Positions 52,051-61,311 of a DNA stretch of 64,000 nucleotides are shown in pieces; the stretch's first letter is position 1; every line of letters begins with the position of its first letter. Made by a program: the position numbers and the translations under genes. The notes beneath the pieces were generated by a model. The model was not told the DNA's origin. It ran no database searches and worked only from the letters and a program-made list of their open reading frames with translations. The stretch is from positions 372,001-436,000 of the forward strand of contig CAVPDG010000016.1 in NCBI GenBank assembly GCA_963702535.1. The letters are read 5' to 3'. Origin of the DNA: CAVPDG01 sp963702535. GTDB taxonomy: Bacteria > Chloroflexota > Anaerolineae > Anaerolineales > UBA4823.

Positions 52051-53211
52051 ATGCAATCCGATTTCGACGCCATCCCCTCCCGTCGTGGCACCGACTGCGA
52101 AAAATGGGATCTGTACGACGAAGACGTGCTGCCCCTGTGGGTGGCAGACATGGACTTCCGCTCCCCCGAGCCGGTCATCCGCGCCCTCACTGATCGTATC
52201 GAGCACGGCTTCTTCGGCTACCCAGATGATTACAAGCACGCCACAGACCTCAGCGCCGCCGTCCGAGATTGGCTGGCGGCGCGCCACAACTGGCGTGTGC
52301 AGCCCGAAGACCTGGTCTTCCTGCCCGGCGTGATCACCGGCTTCGACCTGGCTTGCCACACCCTCAAGCCCCCGCGCCGCGGCGTGCTCGTCCAAACCCC
52401 CGTCTACCCCCCCATGCTGGGCGCAGCAAAGAACACCCACCGCCTGCCCCAGGAGGCGCAGCTCGCCCGCCTGGCAGATGGCTCTTACGCCGTCGATTGG
52501 GACGCCTTCGAGTCCGCCATCACCGCTAAGACCGGTCTCTTCATCCTGTGCAACCCCCACAACCCCACCGGGCGCGTCTTCCGCCAGGACGAGCTGCAGC
52601 GCATGGCTGAGATCTGCCTCCGTCACGGCGTCCTGCTCTGCTCCGACGAGATCCACGCCGACCTCGTCTATCCGGGTCAGCGGCACATCCCCATTGCCTC
52701 GCTCGACCCCGAGATCGCCAGGCAATCCATCACCCTCATGGCGCCCAGCAAGACCTTCAACCTGGCGGGGCTGCAATGCTCCTTTGCCGTCATCCCCAAC
52801 CCGAGCCTGCGCCGCCGCTTCATCGCCTCCGGGCAGGGGCTGGTGAGCTGGGTCAACCTGCTCGGTCGTGCTGCCGCCATTGCAGCCTACCGTCACGGCA
52901 GCGAGTGGCTGGACCAGCTCCTGCTCTACCTGCAAGGCAACCGCGACTTCCTCTTCGATTACGTCCGCGGCGAGATGCCCCAGCTCAGCATGGCAAAGCC
53001 CGAGGGCACCTACCTCGCCTGGCTGGATTGCCGCCAGGCGGGTCTCCCCACCGCCCCCTATGACTTCTTCCTGGAGAAAGCGCGTGTTGCCCTCAACGAC
53101 GGGCGCAAATTCGGTCCCGGCGGCGAGGGCTTCGTCCGCCTCAACTTCGCCTGCCCGCGCAGCGTGCTCGTGGAAGCTCTGGAGCGAATGAAACAGGCAT
53201 TACCCGGCTGA
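52051..53211 (+). CDS. PatB/MalY family PLP-dependent C-S lyase (cystathionine beta-lyase-like)
   Basis: Intact 386-residue fold-type I aminotransferase-like enzyme. WVADMDFRSPEPVI and GFFGYPDDY at the N-terminus are PatB hallmarks; CNPHNPTGRVF, DEIHADLVYPGQRHIP and the Schiff-base lysine in MAPSKTFNLAGLQCSF follow. These enzymes cleave cystathionine or cysteine to release a thiol. ATG 52051 is chosen for TTTGGAG upstream. Members near cysteine genes help sulfur turnover, but here it stands 14 kb from the cysM cluster. Confidence 0.92.
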   Translation: MQSDFDAIPSRRGTDCEKWDLYDEDVLPLWVADMDFRSPEPVIRALTDRIEHGFFGYPDDYKHATDLSAAVRDWLAARHNWRVQPEDLVFLPGVITGFDLACHTLKPPRRGVLVQTPVYPPMLGAAKNTHRLPQEAQLARLADGSYAVDWDAFESAITAKTGLFILCNPHNPTGRVFRQDELQRMAEICLRHGVLLCSDEIHADLVYPGQRHIPIASLDPEIARQSITLMAPSKTFNLAGLQCSFAVIPNPSLRRRFIASGQGLVSWVNLLGRAAAIAAYRHGSEWLDQLLLYLQGNRDFLFDYVRGEMPQLSMAKPEGTYLAWLDCRQAGLPTAPYDFFLEKARVALNDGRKFGPGGEGFVRLNFACPRSVLVEALERMKQALPG

Positions 53212-53246
53212 CGATAATAACCGTCAGTCCTCCAAGGACATACGAG

Positions 53247-53630
53247 ATGATAGAACCCAAAGACCCACAAACCTACGCCATCATCGGCGCTGCCATGGAA
53301 GTCCACAAACACCTCGGTCATGGCTTCCTGGAAGGTGTATATCAGGAAGCCTTAGCCCTTGAATTTTCCCAGCGTGGTATCCCCTTCCAGCGTGAATTCG
53401 ATATCACCGTCAGCTATAAGGGCGCGCTGCTTGCGTGCAGATACCGGGCAGACTTTGTCTGTTTTGGAGATGTGATTGTCGAGCTGAAAGCGCTGAGCGC
53501 CTTAACCAGCGTTGAGGAAGCCCAGGTCTTGAATTATCTCAAAGCCACCGATTATCAACGCGCTTTGCTCATCAATTTTGGAGCGCCATCCCTGCAAACC
53601 AAGCGCCTCGTACACAATTACAAGAAATAA
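53247..53630 (+). CDS. GxxExxY protein (PD-(D/E)xK-like nuclease-fold family)
   Basis: Intact 127-residue protein starting ATG 53247 after CAAGGACA. The family motif is seen in HKHLGHGFLEGVYQEALALE (GxxExxY). FDITVSYKGALLACRYRADF and DVIVELKALSAL supply the D...ExK nuclease-like core. It ends VHNYKK. Such genes often occur next to short direct or dispersed repeats; here a tandem array follows at once. Function unknown. Confidence 0.92.
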   Translation: MIEPKDPQTYAIIGAAMEVHKHLGHGFLEGVYQEALALEFSQRGIPFQREFDITVSYKGALLACRYRADFVCFGDVIVELKALSALTSVEEAQVLNYLKATDYQRALLINFGAPSLQTKRLVHNYKK

Positions 53631-53965
53631 TCCGCAGATTTCGCCGATGATCGCAGATTATTTAAAATCTGTGAAATCTGCGTAATCTGCGGATAGATGT
53701 ATTTAAACCCACCTGATCAACCCCGGCAACCCCTCCTTGCCGATAAAGTGCTCAATCAAAGCCAGTCCACAGATTTCACCGATGATCGCAAATCATTAAC
53801 GTAATCTGCGTAATCTGCGGATAGATGTATTTAAACCCACCTGATCAACCCCGGCAACCGCTCCTTGCTGATAAAGTGCTCAATCAAAGCCAGTCCACAG
53901 ATTTCGCCGATGATCGCAGATTATTTAAAATCTGTGAAATCTGCGTAATCTGCGGATAGATTTTT
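53631..53965. repeat. Tandem repeat array (period 128-135 bp) with AATCTGCG words
   Basis: About two and a half copies of one unit. The block CTGCGTAATCTGCGGATAGA occurs with first copies of GGATAGAT at 53691, 53819 and 53954. Between them TTTAAACCCACCTGATCAAC and ATAAAGTGCTCAATCAAAGC are repeated almost exactly. Copy 2 is shortened by about 7 bp. The array directly follows the GxxExxY gene. A related fragment lies at 55726-55795. Confidence 0.9.
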
Positions 53966-53986
53966 AAATCCTTTCATTGAATAGCC

Positions 53987-55549
53987 TTATCTCCGCCTCG
54001 AAACCAGAAAAACCACCACTGCAATCACCAACAACCCGGCAACCACTATCCCGATCCCGATAATCGGCAAGCCCCCCCGTGCCTCCGTAGTCGGCGTCCC
54101 AGTAGGCGCGGGTGTATCTGTCGCCTTTTCCGTCGCAGTGGGCAGCGGAGCCTGCGTGGCAGAGCGCAGTCGCCGTCGCCGAGGGAGGCGGCGTCAGCAG
54201 CGCGCTGGGCGTTGCCGTCTCGCTCGCCATTGGCGTGACAAACGGCGCCGCCTCCGCCGTAGCTGTCGCTGAGTTATAGGCATAAATGTCGAGCACATCC
54301 TCCACCATCAGGCTGGAGATGCCCGTCCCCTCCGCCAGCGCCGGGTTCTTCGCCTCCAGCTCCCTGGCGATGCTCAGCTCATCCTGCACCGTCTGCATCA
54401 CCTGCGGCGGAGCGTTCTTATCCTTCATAAACGGCGCCAGCGTCAGCAGCGCCAGCCCGGCGTGCGGCGCGGGATGCTCCGGCAGCAGCTCAGCCGCCTT
54501 CCGGTATGCCCCCAGACCGGGCTGCAGGTAGCTCTGGCTGAAGATTGACGGCGAATTCCACCCGCCGGTCGCCAGCGAGCGGTAGATGCCCGCCAGCTCC
54601 AGCCACGCCTGCCCGTCCTCCGGCTGCGCCTGGACCCTCACCTTCGCCGCTTCAAGCTTCTGCCACTCGTTGATATCCATCAGCCAGGCGGCGAAATCAT
54701 CCTGCGCCCCCGGCTCGAAATTCTTCCATGTCCAGCGCGCCTGGTTCCCCTCCAGGATCACCCCTGCAGGGATGGCGGGCAGCGCATTCGCCCCCCCGTA
54801 CGGCAACCTGAGACTGCCGGGGGAGGCCACTGCCAGCGTCGCCTCCGAAGCCGGGTACGGCAGGTTCACCACCAGCTCCGCATCGCCGATCGGACCCGCC
54901 CAGCCCGCCCCAGTCTGGAAGATATAGTACAGCGCCAGCTCCTTGCCCTTCACCGCCGTCTGCAGCGGCACCGTATAGCGCACCCGGATCAGCGTCTTCT
55001 TCCCCGCCGGAAAAGTCACCGGAAAACTCGCCCACGGCAGGGGCGGCTTATCGGCGCCCTTCGGGTTAGGCAGCTCGCTCACCGTAAACTCCACCGGTTT
55101 CTCAGCCACGCTCACTCGAAAACGCTCGATACGCGGGGGATCTCCTCCGGATTGAGCTCCCAATCCACGTTCTCCAGCGCCGATGCCAGCGGAAACCAGG
55201 CGGTCATCCGCACCACCTCATCCGTCGGATTCTTCATGATGAAATCCGCCTGCACATCCGCCACCATCGAGAACCACACCGGCATGGTTTGCAGCCCGTA
55301 CGCCTGCGGGTTCAATTGGATAGCCGCGTTATCCGCCGCCGTCGCCGGGCGCACGGTCATCTCTACCAGCTCGTTCAGCATCTGCACCGGCGTCTCCTGC
55401 TCCGGCTGGATGCTACTGCCCCCCGGCAGGAGCGGTCGCACCCCCACGTCCGCCCGACCGGGTGCAACCCACAGCCCGCCGAGCGCCAGCAAGCACGCCA
55501 GCGCCGCCGCCATCCCCTTCCAGATCCATTGCTTCATCATAGGCTTCAC
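53987..55549 (-). CDS. Extracytoplasmic surface protein with C-terminal membrane anchor (two frameshifts)
   Basis: About 520 residues. ATG 55549 (or 55537) starts a signal peptide (AAALACLLALGGLWVAPGRA). The body is beta-rich (VQMLNELVEMTVRPATAADN, ADVQADFIMKNPTDEVVRMT). After a shift near 55140 come FPVTFPAGKKTLIRVRYTVP and LALYYIFQTGAGWAGPIGD. A TPR-like helical section follows (DGQAWLELAGIYRSLA, AYRKAAELLPEHPAPHAGLA). A Thr/Pro linker and, after a shift near 54165, a membrane helix (IIGIGIVVAGLLVIAVVVF) with RRR end it. Probably a membrane-anchored outer protein; function unknown. Confidence 0.75.
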
Positions 55550-55725
55550 CTTCCCCGTGGCAATAGAAAACGCCGGGTGTTCATCAAGTCTGGCTTTTAT
55601 GTATGCATACCTATCATACAGCAGGATCCGAGTGTGTCAATTGGTCTTTTGACGCAACTGAGCGTCGTCAAAAGTTTGGTCCTTACCCCCTTGCCCGATG
55701 CCAGGGCATTCTGTTTTGACCAAAA

Positions 55726-55795
55726 AACGATCCGCAGACTCCACTGATTTTCCCAGATCATTAAAATCTGCGTTAATCGGTGCAATCTGCGGATG
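55726..55795. repeat. Isolated copy of the AATCTGCG-type repeat
   Basis: GATCCGCAGACTCCACTGAT at one end and ATTAAAATCTGCGTTAATCG then GCAATCTGCGGATGAAC at the other resemble the array at 53631-53965. The interval 55550-55845 contains nothing else recognisable. Confidence 0.65.
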
Positions 55796-55845
55796 AACTC
55801 TCTCCTAATCCCCTAATTCCTACCCCCTGTCCCTCATTCCTACCT

Positions 55846-57072
55846 CTACTCGTACCTCAGCGCCTCCACCGGCTCCAAATTCGCCGCCCGGTTCGCCGGG
55901 TACAGCCCGAAGAACAGCCCCACCGCCGTCGAGAACAGCGTCGCGATCAAGATCGTATCGATCCCGATCGCCGGGTTGATCTGCGCGTCGTTCGCCGCCG
56001 CGATCTGCCCCACCGCGAAGGAGATCAGCCATCCCAGCATGATCCCGATGATCCCCCCGATCAGGCTCAGCACCGAAGACTCGGTCAGGAACTGGATCAG
56101 GATGTCCGCCTTGCGCGCCCCCAGCGCCTTGCGCAGGCCGATCTCGCGCGTGCGCTCCGTCACCGACACCAGCATGATATTCATGATCCCGATCCCGCCC
56201 ACCAGCAGCGAGATCGCCGCGATGCCCCCCAGGAAGATCGTCAGCACCCCGGTGATTGTGCTCGCAATATCCAGGAAGCTCTGCTGTGTGAAGACCGTGA
56301 AGTCGTCCGCCCCCACCTGCGTGCGGTGGCGCTGGCGCAGGATCTGCGCGATCTCCTCCGAGGCCAGCGGCACAGCCTGGGCGCTCACCGCCTCCACCAG
56401 GATCATGTCCACCCGGTCCGGCGAGGCGCGGTGCAGCAGGCGCGTCTGGGCCGTCGTCAGCGGGATCAACGCCCGGTCGTCCTCGTTCGCAAATCCCGAG
56501 CCGCCCTTGGATGTCAGCACCCCGATGATGCGGAAGGGTTGCCCTTCGACGCGCACCGTCTCGCCCACGATACCTTCTTTGCGCCCGAACAGCTTATCGG
56601 CGGTATCCGGGGCGATTAGCATCACGGACGCCTCGCCCAGCAGGTGCTGCTCCTGGATGAACTCGCCCTCGCTCACCGTGTCGTTGCGCATCGGCCCGTA
56701 ACCGGGCGTCACCCCCGCGATTTGCGTCACTGCGCTCTCGCCGCCATAGGTGATCTTAGCGCTGCCCTGCAGCATCGGCGCCACAGCCGCCACTGAAGGC
56801 GCCTGGAAGGGGTCACCGATAGCCGCCGCGTCGCCCAGCGTGACCGGCTTGGGGTTGCGCACGTCTTCCGAGCCGCCGCGGATCACGAACAGCAGGTTGG
56901 TGCCGATGCCCTGGATCGAGCCAGTGATCGTATTTTGCGCCCCGCGCCCGATCGAGATCATGGCGATCACCGCCCCCACGCCGATCACAATCCCCAGGAT
57001 CGTCAAACCCGAGCGCAGCTTGTTCGCCGAGAGGCTCTCCAGAGCCTCTATGAAAGATTGCCAGAATTTCAT
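55846..57072 (-). CDS. macB: MacB-type ABC transporter permease
   Basis: Intact 408-residue permease. N-terminal helix after FIEALESLSANKLRSGLTIL (GLTILGIVIGVGAVIAMISI), a large extracytoplasmic MacB_PCD domain, and three C-terminal helices (FLGGIAAISLLVGGIGIMNI, SLIGGIIGIMLGWLISFAVG, ILIATLFSTAVGLFFGLYPA) with the coupling ERTREIGLRKALGARK. It acts as a mechanotransmission or exporter subunit with the ATPase gene ending 4 bp away. Confidence 0.95.
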   Translation of the reverse strand: MKFWQSFIEALESLSANKLRSGLTILGIVIGVGAVIAMISIGRGAQNTITGSIQGIGTNLLFVIRGGSEDVRNPKPVTLGDAAAIGDPFQAPSVAAVAPMLQGSAKITYGGESAVTQIAGVTPGYGPMRNDTVSEGEFIQEQHLLGEASVMLIAPDTADKLFGRKEGIVGETVRVEGQPFRIIGVLTSKGGSGFANEDDRALIPLTTAQTRLLHRASPDRVDMILVEAVSAQAVPLASEEIAQILRQRHRTQVGADDFTVFTQQSFLDIASTITGVLTIFLGGIAAISLLVGGIGIMNIMLVSVTERTREIGLRKALGARKADILIQFLTESSVLSLIGGIIGIMLGWLISFAVGQIAAANDAQINPAIGIDTILIATLFSTAVGLFFGLYPANRAANLEPVEALRYE

Positions 57073-57075
57073 CCT

Positions 57076-57765
57076 CTAACCCTCCACCACCACGCCGTCG
57101 CGGATGTGGATCGCGCGCTGCGTCTGGGCGGCTACATCCGAGTCGTGTGTCACGATGATCAGCGTCGTACCGCGCTCCTGGTTCAAGGAGAGCAGCAACT
57201 TCATGATCTCCTCCCCCGAATGGGTGTCCAGGTTGCCGGTTGGCTCATCCGCCAGGATGATCGCCGGCTCATTGACCAACGCGCGGGCGATCGCCACCCG
57301 CTGCTGCTGCCCGCCGGAGAGCTCGTTGGGCCGGTGGTGGATGCGGTCGCCCAGCCCCACCAGCTCCAAAGCCGCCCGGGCTCGGTCTTTGCGCCCCTTG
57401 TTCTTCACGGCATAGCGCATGGGCAGCTCCACGTTCGCCAGCGCCGAAGTCCGCGACAGCAGGTTGAAGCTCTGGAAGACGAAGCCCACCTTGCGGTTGC
57501 GGATGTCTGCCAGCTGGTCATCCCGCAAATCAGAGACGTTCTCCCCGTCCAGCAGGTACTCGCCGCTCGTGGGGTGGTCCAGGCAGCCGATCATGTTCAT
57601 CAGCGTCGATTTGCCCGAGCCGGAAGGTCCCATGATCGCTACCACCTCGCCGCGGGCGATGTTTAGTGTCACCCCGCGCAAGGCGTGCACCTCCACCTCG
57701 CCCATTTTATAGACCTTGGTCATATCCTTGGTCTTGATCACCCAATCCTCTGTTGGCATCTCCAT
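57076..57765 (-). CDS. MacB/LolD-type ABC transporter ATPase
   Basis: Intact ATPase of about 229 residues. Walker A MGPSGSGKSTLMNMIG, Q-loop FVFQSFNLLSRTSA, signature LSGGQQQRVAIARAL, Walker B AIILADEPTGNLD and H-loop LIIVTHDSDVAAQ. ATG 57765 is preferred for AGGAGGCG directly upstream, although the frame is open to 57780. It lies between adaptor and permease genes in one operon. Confidence 0.95.
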   Translation of the reverse strand: MEMPTEDWVIKTKDMTKVYKMGEVEVHALRGVTLNIARGEVVAIMGPSGSGKSTLMNMIGCLDHPTSGEYLLDGENVSDLRDDQLADIRNRKVGFVFQSFNLLSRTSALANVELPMRYAVKNKGRKDRARAALELVGLGDRIHHRPNELSGGQQQRVAIARALVNEPAIILADEPTGNLDTHSGEEIMKLLLSLNQERGTTLIIVTHDSDVAAQTQRAIHIRDGVVVEG

Positions 57766-57779
57766 ACTCGCCTCCTGCA

Positions 57780-59330
57780 CTACTGTTGAACAAACGGCGG
57801 CGGCCCGTTCTGGTCGAAGACGGCTGGCGGGTTGAGCACGATCAGGTCGCCCGGCTGGATATCCCCTTCCAGGAGCTGGCTCATCGTATCCGACGAAGCC
57901 CCCAGCGTGATCTCCACCGGCACAAGCTTGCCGTCCTTGAGCACGTACACCACCCGCTGCCCCTCCTGCACGCGCACCGCGCGGTTCGGTATCAGCGGGG
58001 TGTCCGCGATCTGGTCTATCACGATATTCACCGCCGCGGTCATCCCTGGCTTGACGGCTGGGTCGGCGTCGGTCAGCTCCACCGTCACCACGAACTCCAC
58101 CACGCCCTGCTCCGACGTGCCTACCAGCGCCACTTCATTAACCTTGCCCTTGTAGTCGCGGTCAAGGATCGCGTCGAAGTTCAGGCTAACGTCCTGCCCC
58201 GGCTTGATGCGGTTGATATCCACTTCGGAGACCTGCACGTCCACCAGCAGCTTGGTAAGGTCGTCCAGGCGGAAGCCTGGCGTTCCCGGGGCAACCTGGT
58301 CCCCGACCTTGCTCTGCACCTGTGTGATCACCCCGGCGAACGGCGCCGTCAGGTGCGCCTGGTCGATGGCAGCCTGGGTGGCTGCCACGCGTGCCTCTGC
58401 CGCGGCGATGTCATCCGGGTCAGCCCCGTCTTTCAGGCGCTCCCACTCCCGCTGCGCGTCTGCCAGTTGCGCCTCCAGCAGGGCGATATCCGCCTCGCTG
58501 AGACCGTCTTTCACCCGCTCCCACTCGCGCTGCGCCTGCGCCAATTGCGCCTGCGCCGAAGCCAGGTTGGCATCCGCCACCGCCTGGTCTGTGGCGCTGG
58601 AGGTGCCTGTCAGCCCGTTCAGGTTGCGCACGGCTGCGTCGTAGCGTTGTTGGGCTGCTGCCATATCGCTCAGCAGCTTTGCCCGCGTCAGGTTGCTCTC
58701 CGGCCTGTTGGCATACGGCTCGTAACGCTCCTTCGCCTTGTCGAGCTGGTCTTTCAGCAGAGTGACTTGCGCCTTAGCTTCATCGATGTAGCTCTGCCCC
58801 GCCGGAGATTGGCTGTTGCGAACCGCCCGCTGGGTGTTCTCCAGCACCTTCTGCGCGCTTGCCAGGGCATTTGCTGCTGCTGCTCTTGCCTGCTCGGGAT
58901 CGCGCGCGTCTTCCAGCGCCTGCTGCGCCTGCTCCACTGCCTGCTGCGCCATCGCCTGCTGCAAGTTCGAGTTCCGCAGGTCGTCCAGCGCCTTCTTGGC
59001 GTTCACCAGGTCAGCCTGCGCCAGGATGACGGTCTGCGGCAGCGAGGTCTGTTGCAGCGAGGCGAGCTCCTGCCCGGCGCTGACCGTCTCACCCTCTGAG
59101 ACGCCGATCTGCCCGACCGTGCCCGAGGTCTCCCAGGCGAGGCTCGCCGTCTGGTTGGCGTGCACCTCGCCGGTCGCGCCGACGGTTGCGGTCAGGTCTC
59201 CGCGCTGCAGCGCTTCGGTTTGGTACGCGCCCTGCGCCGCGGCGTTGCGCGAGCTACGCCAGCGCCAAAAAAAGAAAAGCGCCCCTGCCAGAACTGCAAT
59301 AACGATGACGATAATGACCCACTTCTTCAT
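57780..59330 (-). CDS. HlyD/RND-type membrane-fusion (adaptor) protein, first copy
   Basis: Intact 516-residue adaptor anchored by an N-terminal helix (WVIIVIVIAVLAGALFFFW). Lipoyl-like halves flank a long alpha-helical hairpin rich in Ala/Gln/Glu (LAQAQREWERVKDGLSEADI and repeats of it). The beta-barrel region follows (IKPGQDVSLNFDAILDRDYK, VVEFVVTVELTDADPAVKPG). It bridges the MacB-type permease to the outside. It lies just upstream of the ATPase gene. Confidence 0.93.
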   Translation of the reverse strand: MKKWVIIVIVIAVLAGALFFFWRWRSSRNAAAQGAYQTEALQRGDLTATVGATGEVHANQTASLAWETSGTVGQIGVSEGETVSAGQELASLQQTSLPQTVILAQADLVNAKKALDDLRNSNLQQAMAQQAVEQAQQALEDARDPEQARAAAANALASAQKVLENTQRAVRNSQSPAGQSYIDEAKAQVTLLKDQLDKAKERYEPYANRPESNLTRAKLLSDMAAAQQRYDAAVRNLNGLTGTSSATDQAVADANLASAQAQLAQAQREWERVKDGLSEADIALLEAQLADAQREWERLKDGADPDDIAAAEARVAATQAAIDQAHLTAPFAGVITQVQSKVGDQVAPGTPGFRLDDLTKLLVDVQVSEVDINRIKPGQDVSLNFDAILDRDYKGKVNEVALVGTSEQGVVEFVVTVELTDADPAVKPGMTAAVNIVIDQIADTPLIPNRAVRVQEGQRVVYVLKDGKLVPVEITLGASSDTMSQLLEGDIQPGDLIVLNPPAVFDQNGPPPFVQQ

Positions 59331-59415
59331 AGATCCCTCCAGCTTGATCCGCCGTTGTCAACCTTACAGGAGCGTCCTGCAAGACGTACCGGCGGGATTG
59401 TTCTTGTCTCTCTCG

Positions 59416-61041
59416 TTAGCGCATCATGCGCACGAGCATGCGCGGCCTTATAATCCCGCCGCCCCCGCTCAGCGCTTCAGAAGGATTTAACAGCACCATG
59501 TCGCCTGGCTGCAGCTCCCCTTCCAGCACCTGGGAGAGCTCCTTGCTGGTCGAGCCCAGCTTGACCTGCACCGGGACGAACTGTCCGTCTCGTTGTACGT
59601 ACACCACGCGCTGCCCGTTCTCGAAGCGCAGCGCCTGGTTGGGAACCAGCAGGGCGTCCTTGATCTCATCCACCACCAGGGTTACGGCTGCCGTCATCCC
59701 CGGTCGGATGGCTTCGTCCGCATCGCTGATCTCGACCTGCACCGGGAAGCTCGTCACCCCCAGCACGTCCTCGCCCACCGCTGGGACATCTGTCACCACG
59801 CCGTGGTAGGTGCGCCCCGGCGCGCCGTCCAGGGTCAGCTCTACCGCCTGACCTTCATGGATGCGGTTGACGTCCACCTCGGAGACCAATACATCCACCT
59901 GCAGGTGCGCCGTGTCATCCAGGCGAAACGCCAGGCTGCCCGGAGCCACCTTATCGCCCGGCTTGACCGAGAGATCGGTGATCTGCCCCGCAAAGGGTGC
60001 TTCCAGGGAGGGAAGACTGAGGGTTGCCTGCACCGCTTCTACGCGCGCCCTGGCTGCCGCCACTTCGTCCGGGTTCGGTCCGTTTTTCCAGCGCTCCAGC
60101 TCCCGCTGCGCGTCCGCCAGGCTGGCTTCCAGCACCGCCAGGTCTGCCGGGCTGGCGCCGTCCTTCACCCGCTCCCAATGCCGCTCGGCTTGCGCCGCTT
60201 GCGCTTTCGCCAGCTCCACGGCTGCATGCGCAATCGCAATATCCTGTGGGTCAGCTGGCTTTTGCAGATTGTTGTAGCGCTTCAGCGATTCATCGTATGC
60301 TCGCTGGTCTTGCGCCTTCTTCAGCTCCAGGGAGTTCAGTATCCTCTGGTAAAGGTGGCGGCTCTCGAAGAACCAGTAAGTCTTCGGATTGCGATTGACG
60401 TTATGCTCAATGCTGCGGTAGGTTTTGAGCGTATCATTGAGCTTCTTTTCCGCCATCAGCAGGTTGGCGTAAGCCTGGTCGATGGCTTCCTGGGCTGGCG
60501 GCTTGGTCAGGATGCGTAGCTGCCGATCGGCTTCCTCCAGGTCTTTTTGCGCCGCTGCCAGCTCCTCCTTGGCGGCTGCCTGGGCTTTTGCCGGGTCGCG
60601 GGCGTCCTCCAGGGCGTGCTGGGCGTCTTCTACGGCTTTCAACGCCTGCGCCTGGCGCATCGAGGATTGCAGCAGGTTGTCCAACTGCCTTTGCGCGTTG
60701 ATCAGTTCCACCCGCGCCAGGATGATCGCCTGCGGCAGGGAAGTTTCCTCCAGCGAAGCAAGCTCTGCCCCGGTATTCACCGCGTCGCCCAGTTGGAAAA
60801 ACACCTGGTCGACCGTGCCGCTCGTCTTCCACATCATCAACGCTGTCTGGTTCGAGCGCACGGCTCCGTCCGCATCTACCTTTATCTGGAGGTCGCCGCG
60901 CGTCACCGCCGCCGTCTCCAGGCTCGCCAACATCGTGCGGCTCTGGCGCCAGCGCCCCAGCGCCAGCAAGCCGGCTGCCAGGACGACCAGCGCCAATGCG
61001 CCTGCAATGATCGCAATTTTCTTGCCTTTGCCCGTCTTCAT
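59416..61041 (-). CDS. HlyD/RND-type membrane-fusion (adaptor) protein, second copy
   Basis: Intact adaptor, about 541 residues from ATG 61041. The frame is open to 61215, and in-frame ATGs upstream (for example 61131) are possible starts; none has a strong ribosome-binding site. The N-terminal anchor is IAIIAGALALVVLAAGLLAL. A longer coiled-coil hairpin than in the first copy follows (LKAVEDAQHALEDARDPAKA, KEELAAAQKDLEEADRQLRI), then the barrel domain (VDVNRIHEGQAVELTLDGAP, SDADEAIRPGMTAAVTLVVD). It resembles the first adaptor throughout, so the pair arose by duplication. It is the first gene of the operon. Confidence 0.92.
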   Translation of the reverse strand: MKTGKGKKIAIIAGALALVVLAAGLLALGRWRQSRTMLASLETAAVTRGDLQIKVDADGAVRSNQTALMMWKTSGTVDQVFFQLGDAVNTGAELASLEETSLPQAIILARVELINAQRQLDNLLQSSMRQAQALKAVEDAQHALEDARDPAKAQAAAKEELAAAQKDLEEADRQLRILTKPPAQEAIDQAYANLLMAEKKLNDTLKTYRSIEHNVNRNPKTYWFFESRHLYQRILNSLELKKAQDQRAYDESLKRYNNLQKPADPQDIAIAHAAVELAKAQAAQAERHWERVKDGASPADLAVLEASLADAQRELERWKNGPNPDEVAAARARVEAVQATLSLPSLEAPFAGQITDLSVKPGDKVAPGSLAFRLDDTAHLQVDVLVSEVDVNRIHEGQAVELTLDGAPGRTYHGVVTDVPAVGEDVLGVTSFPVQVEISDADEAIRPGMTAAVTLVVDEIKDALLVPNQALRFENGQRVVYVQRDGQFVPVQVKLGSTSKELSQVLEGELQPGDMVLLNPSEALSGGGGIIRPRMLVRMMR

Positions 61042-61208
61042 GGGTCTTAGCCCGTTCCCTTTTGCTCTTTCCGGCTTTTTACCATTGCGCCGTGTAAGTA
61101 TCTGTAGAATTTTACCCCCAATGCCGCTCATAGCGTCCCGCGCCTCGCCACATTCATGCATTTCTAACGAATAACTTACATATTTGGCGGTTATCAGCCC
61201 GCCTCTAC

Positions 61209-61222
61209 GTGACAACCGTCAC
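61209..61222. promoter_or_regulatory. Small palindrome in the divergent promoter region, candidate operator
   Basis: GTGACAACCGTCAC (GTGAC, 4-nt spacer, GTCAC) lies between the adaptor gene (-) and the oxidoreductase gene (+). TATGAT at 61268-61273 is a possible -10 box for the latter. Regulatory role is inferred from position and symmetry only. Confidence 0.3.
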
Positions 61223-61311
61223 AATTTCTCATGACATCTGAAACTGAAGTTTTATTCTCCAATTCGTTATGATTTGCACAAGCGAAAATCTATCCAAAGG
61301 AGATTTGAGAG

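Noticed and set aside
53631..53965. Possible CRISPR array after the GxxExxY gene
   Set aside because: Units are 128-135 bp and the intervening sequence is repeated as well, so there are no unique spacers; no cas genes are near.
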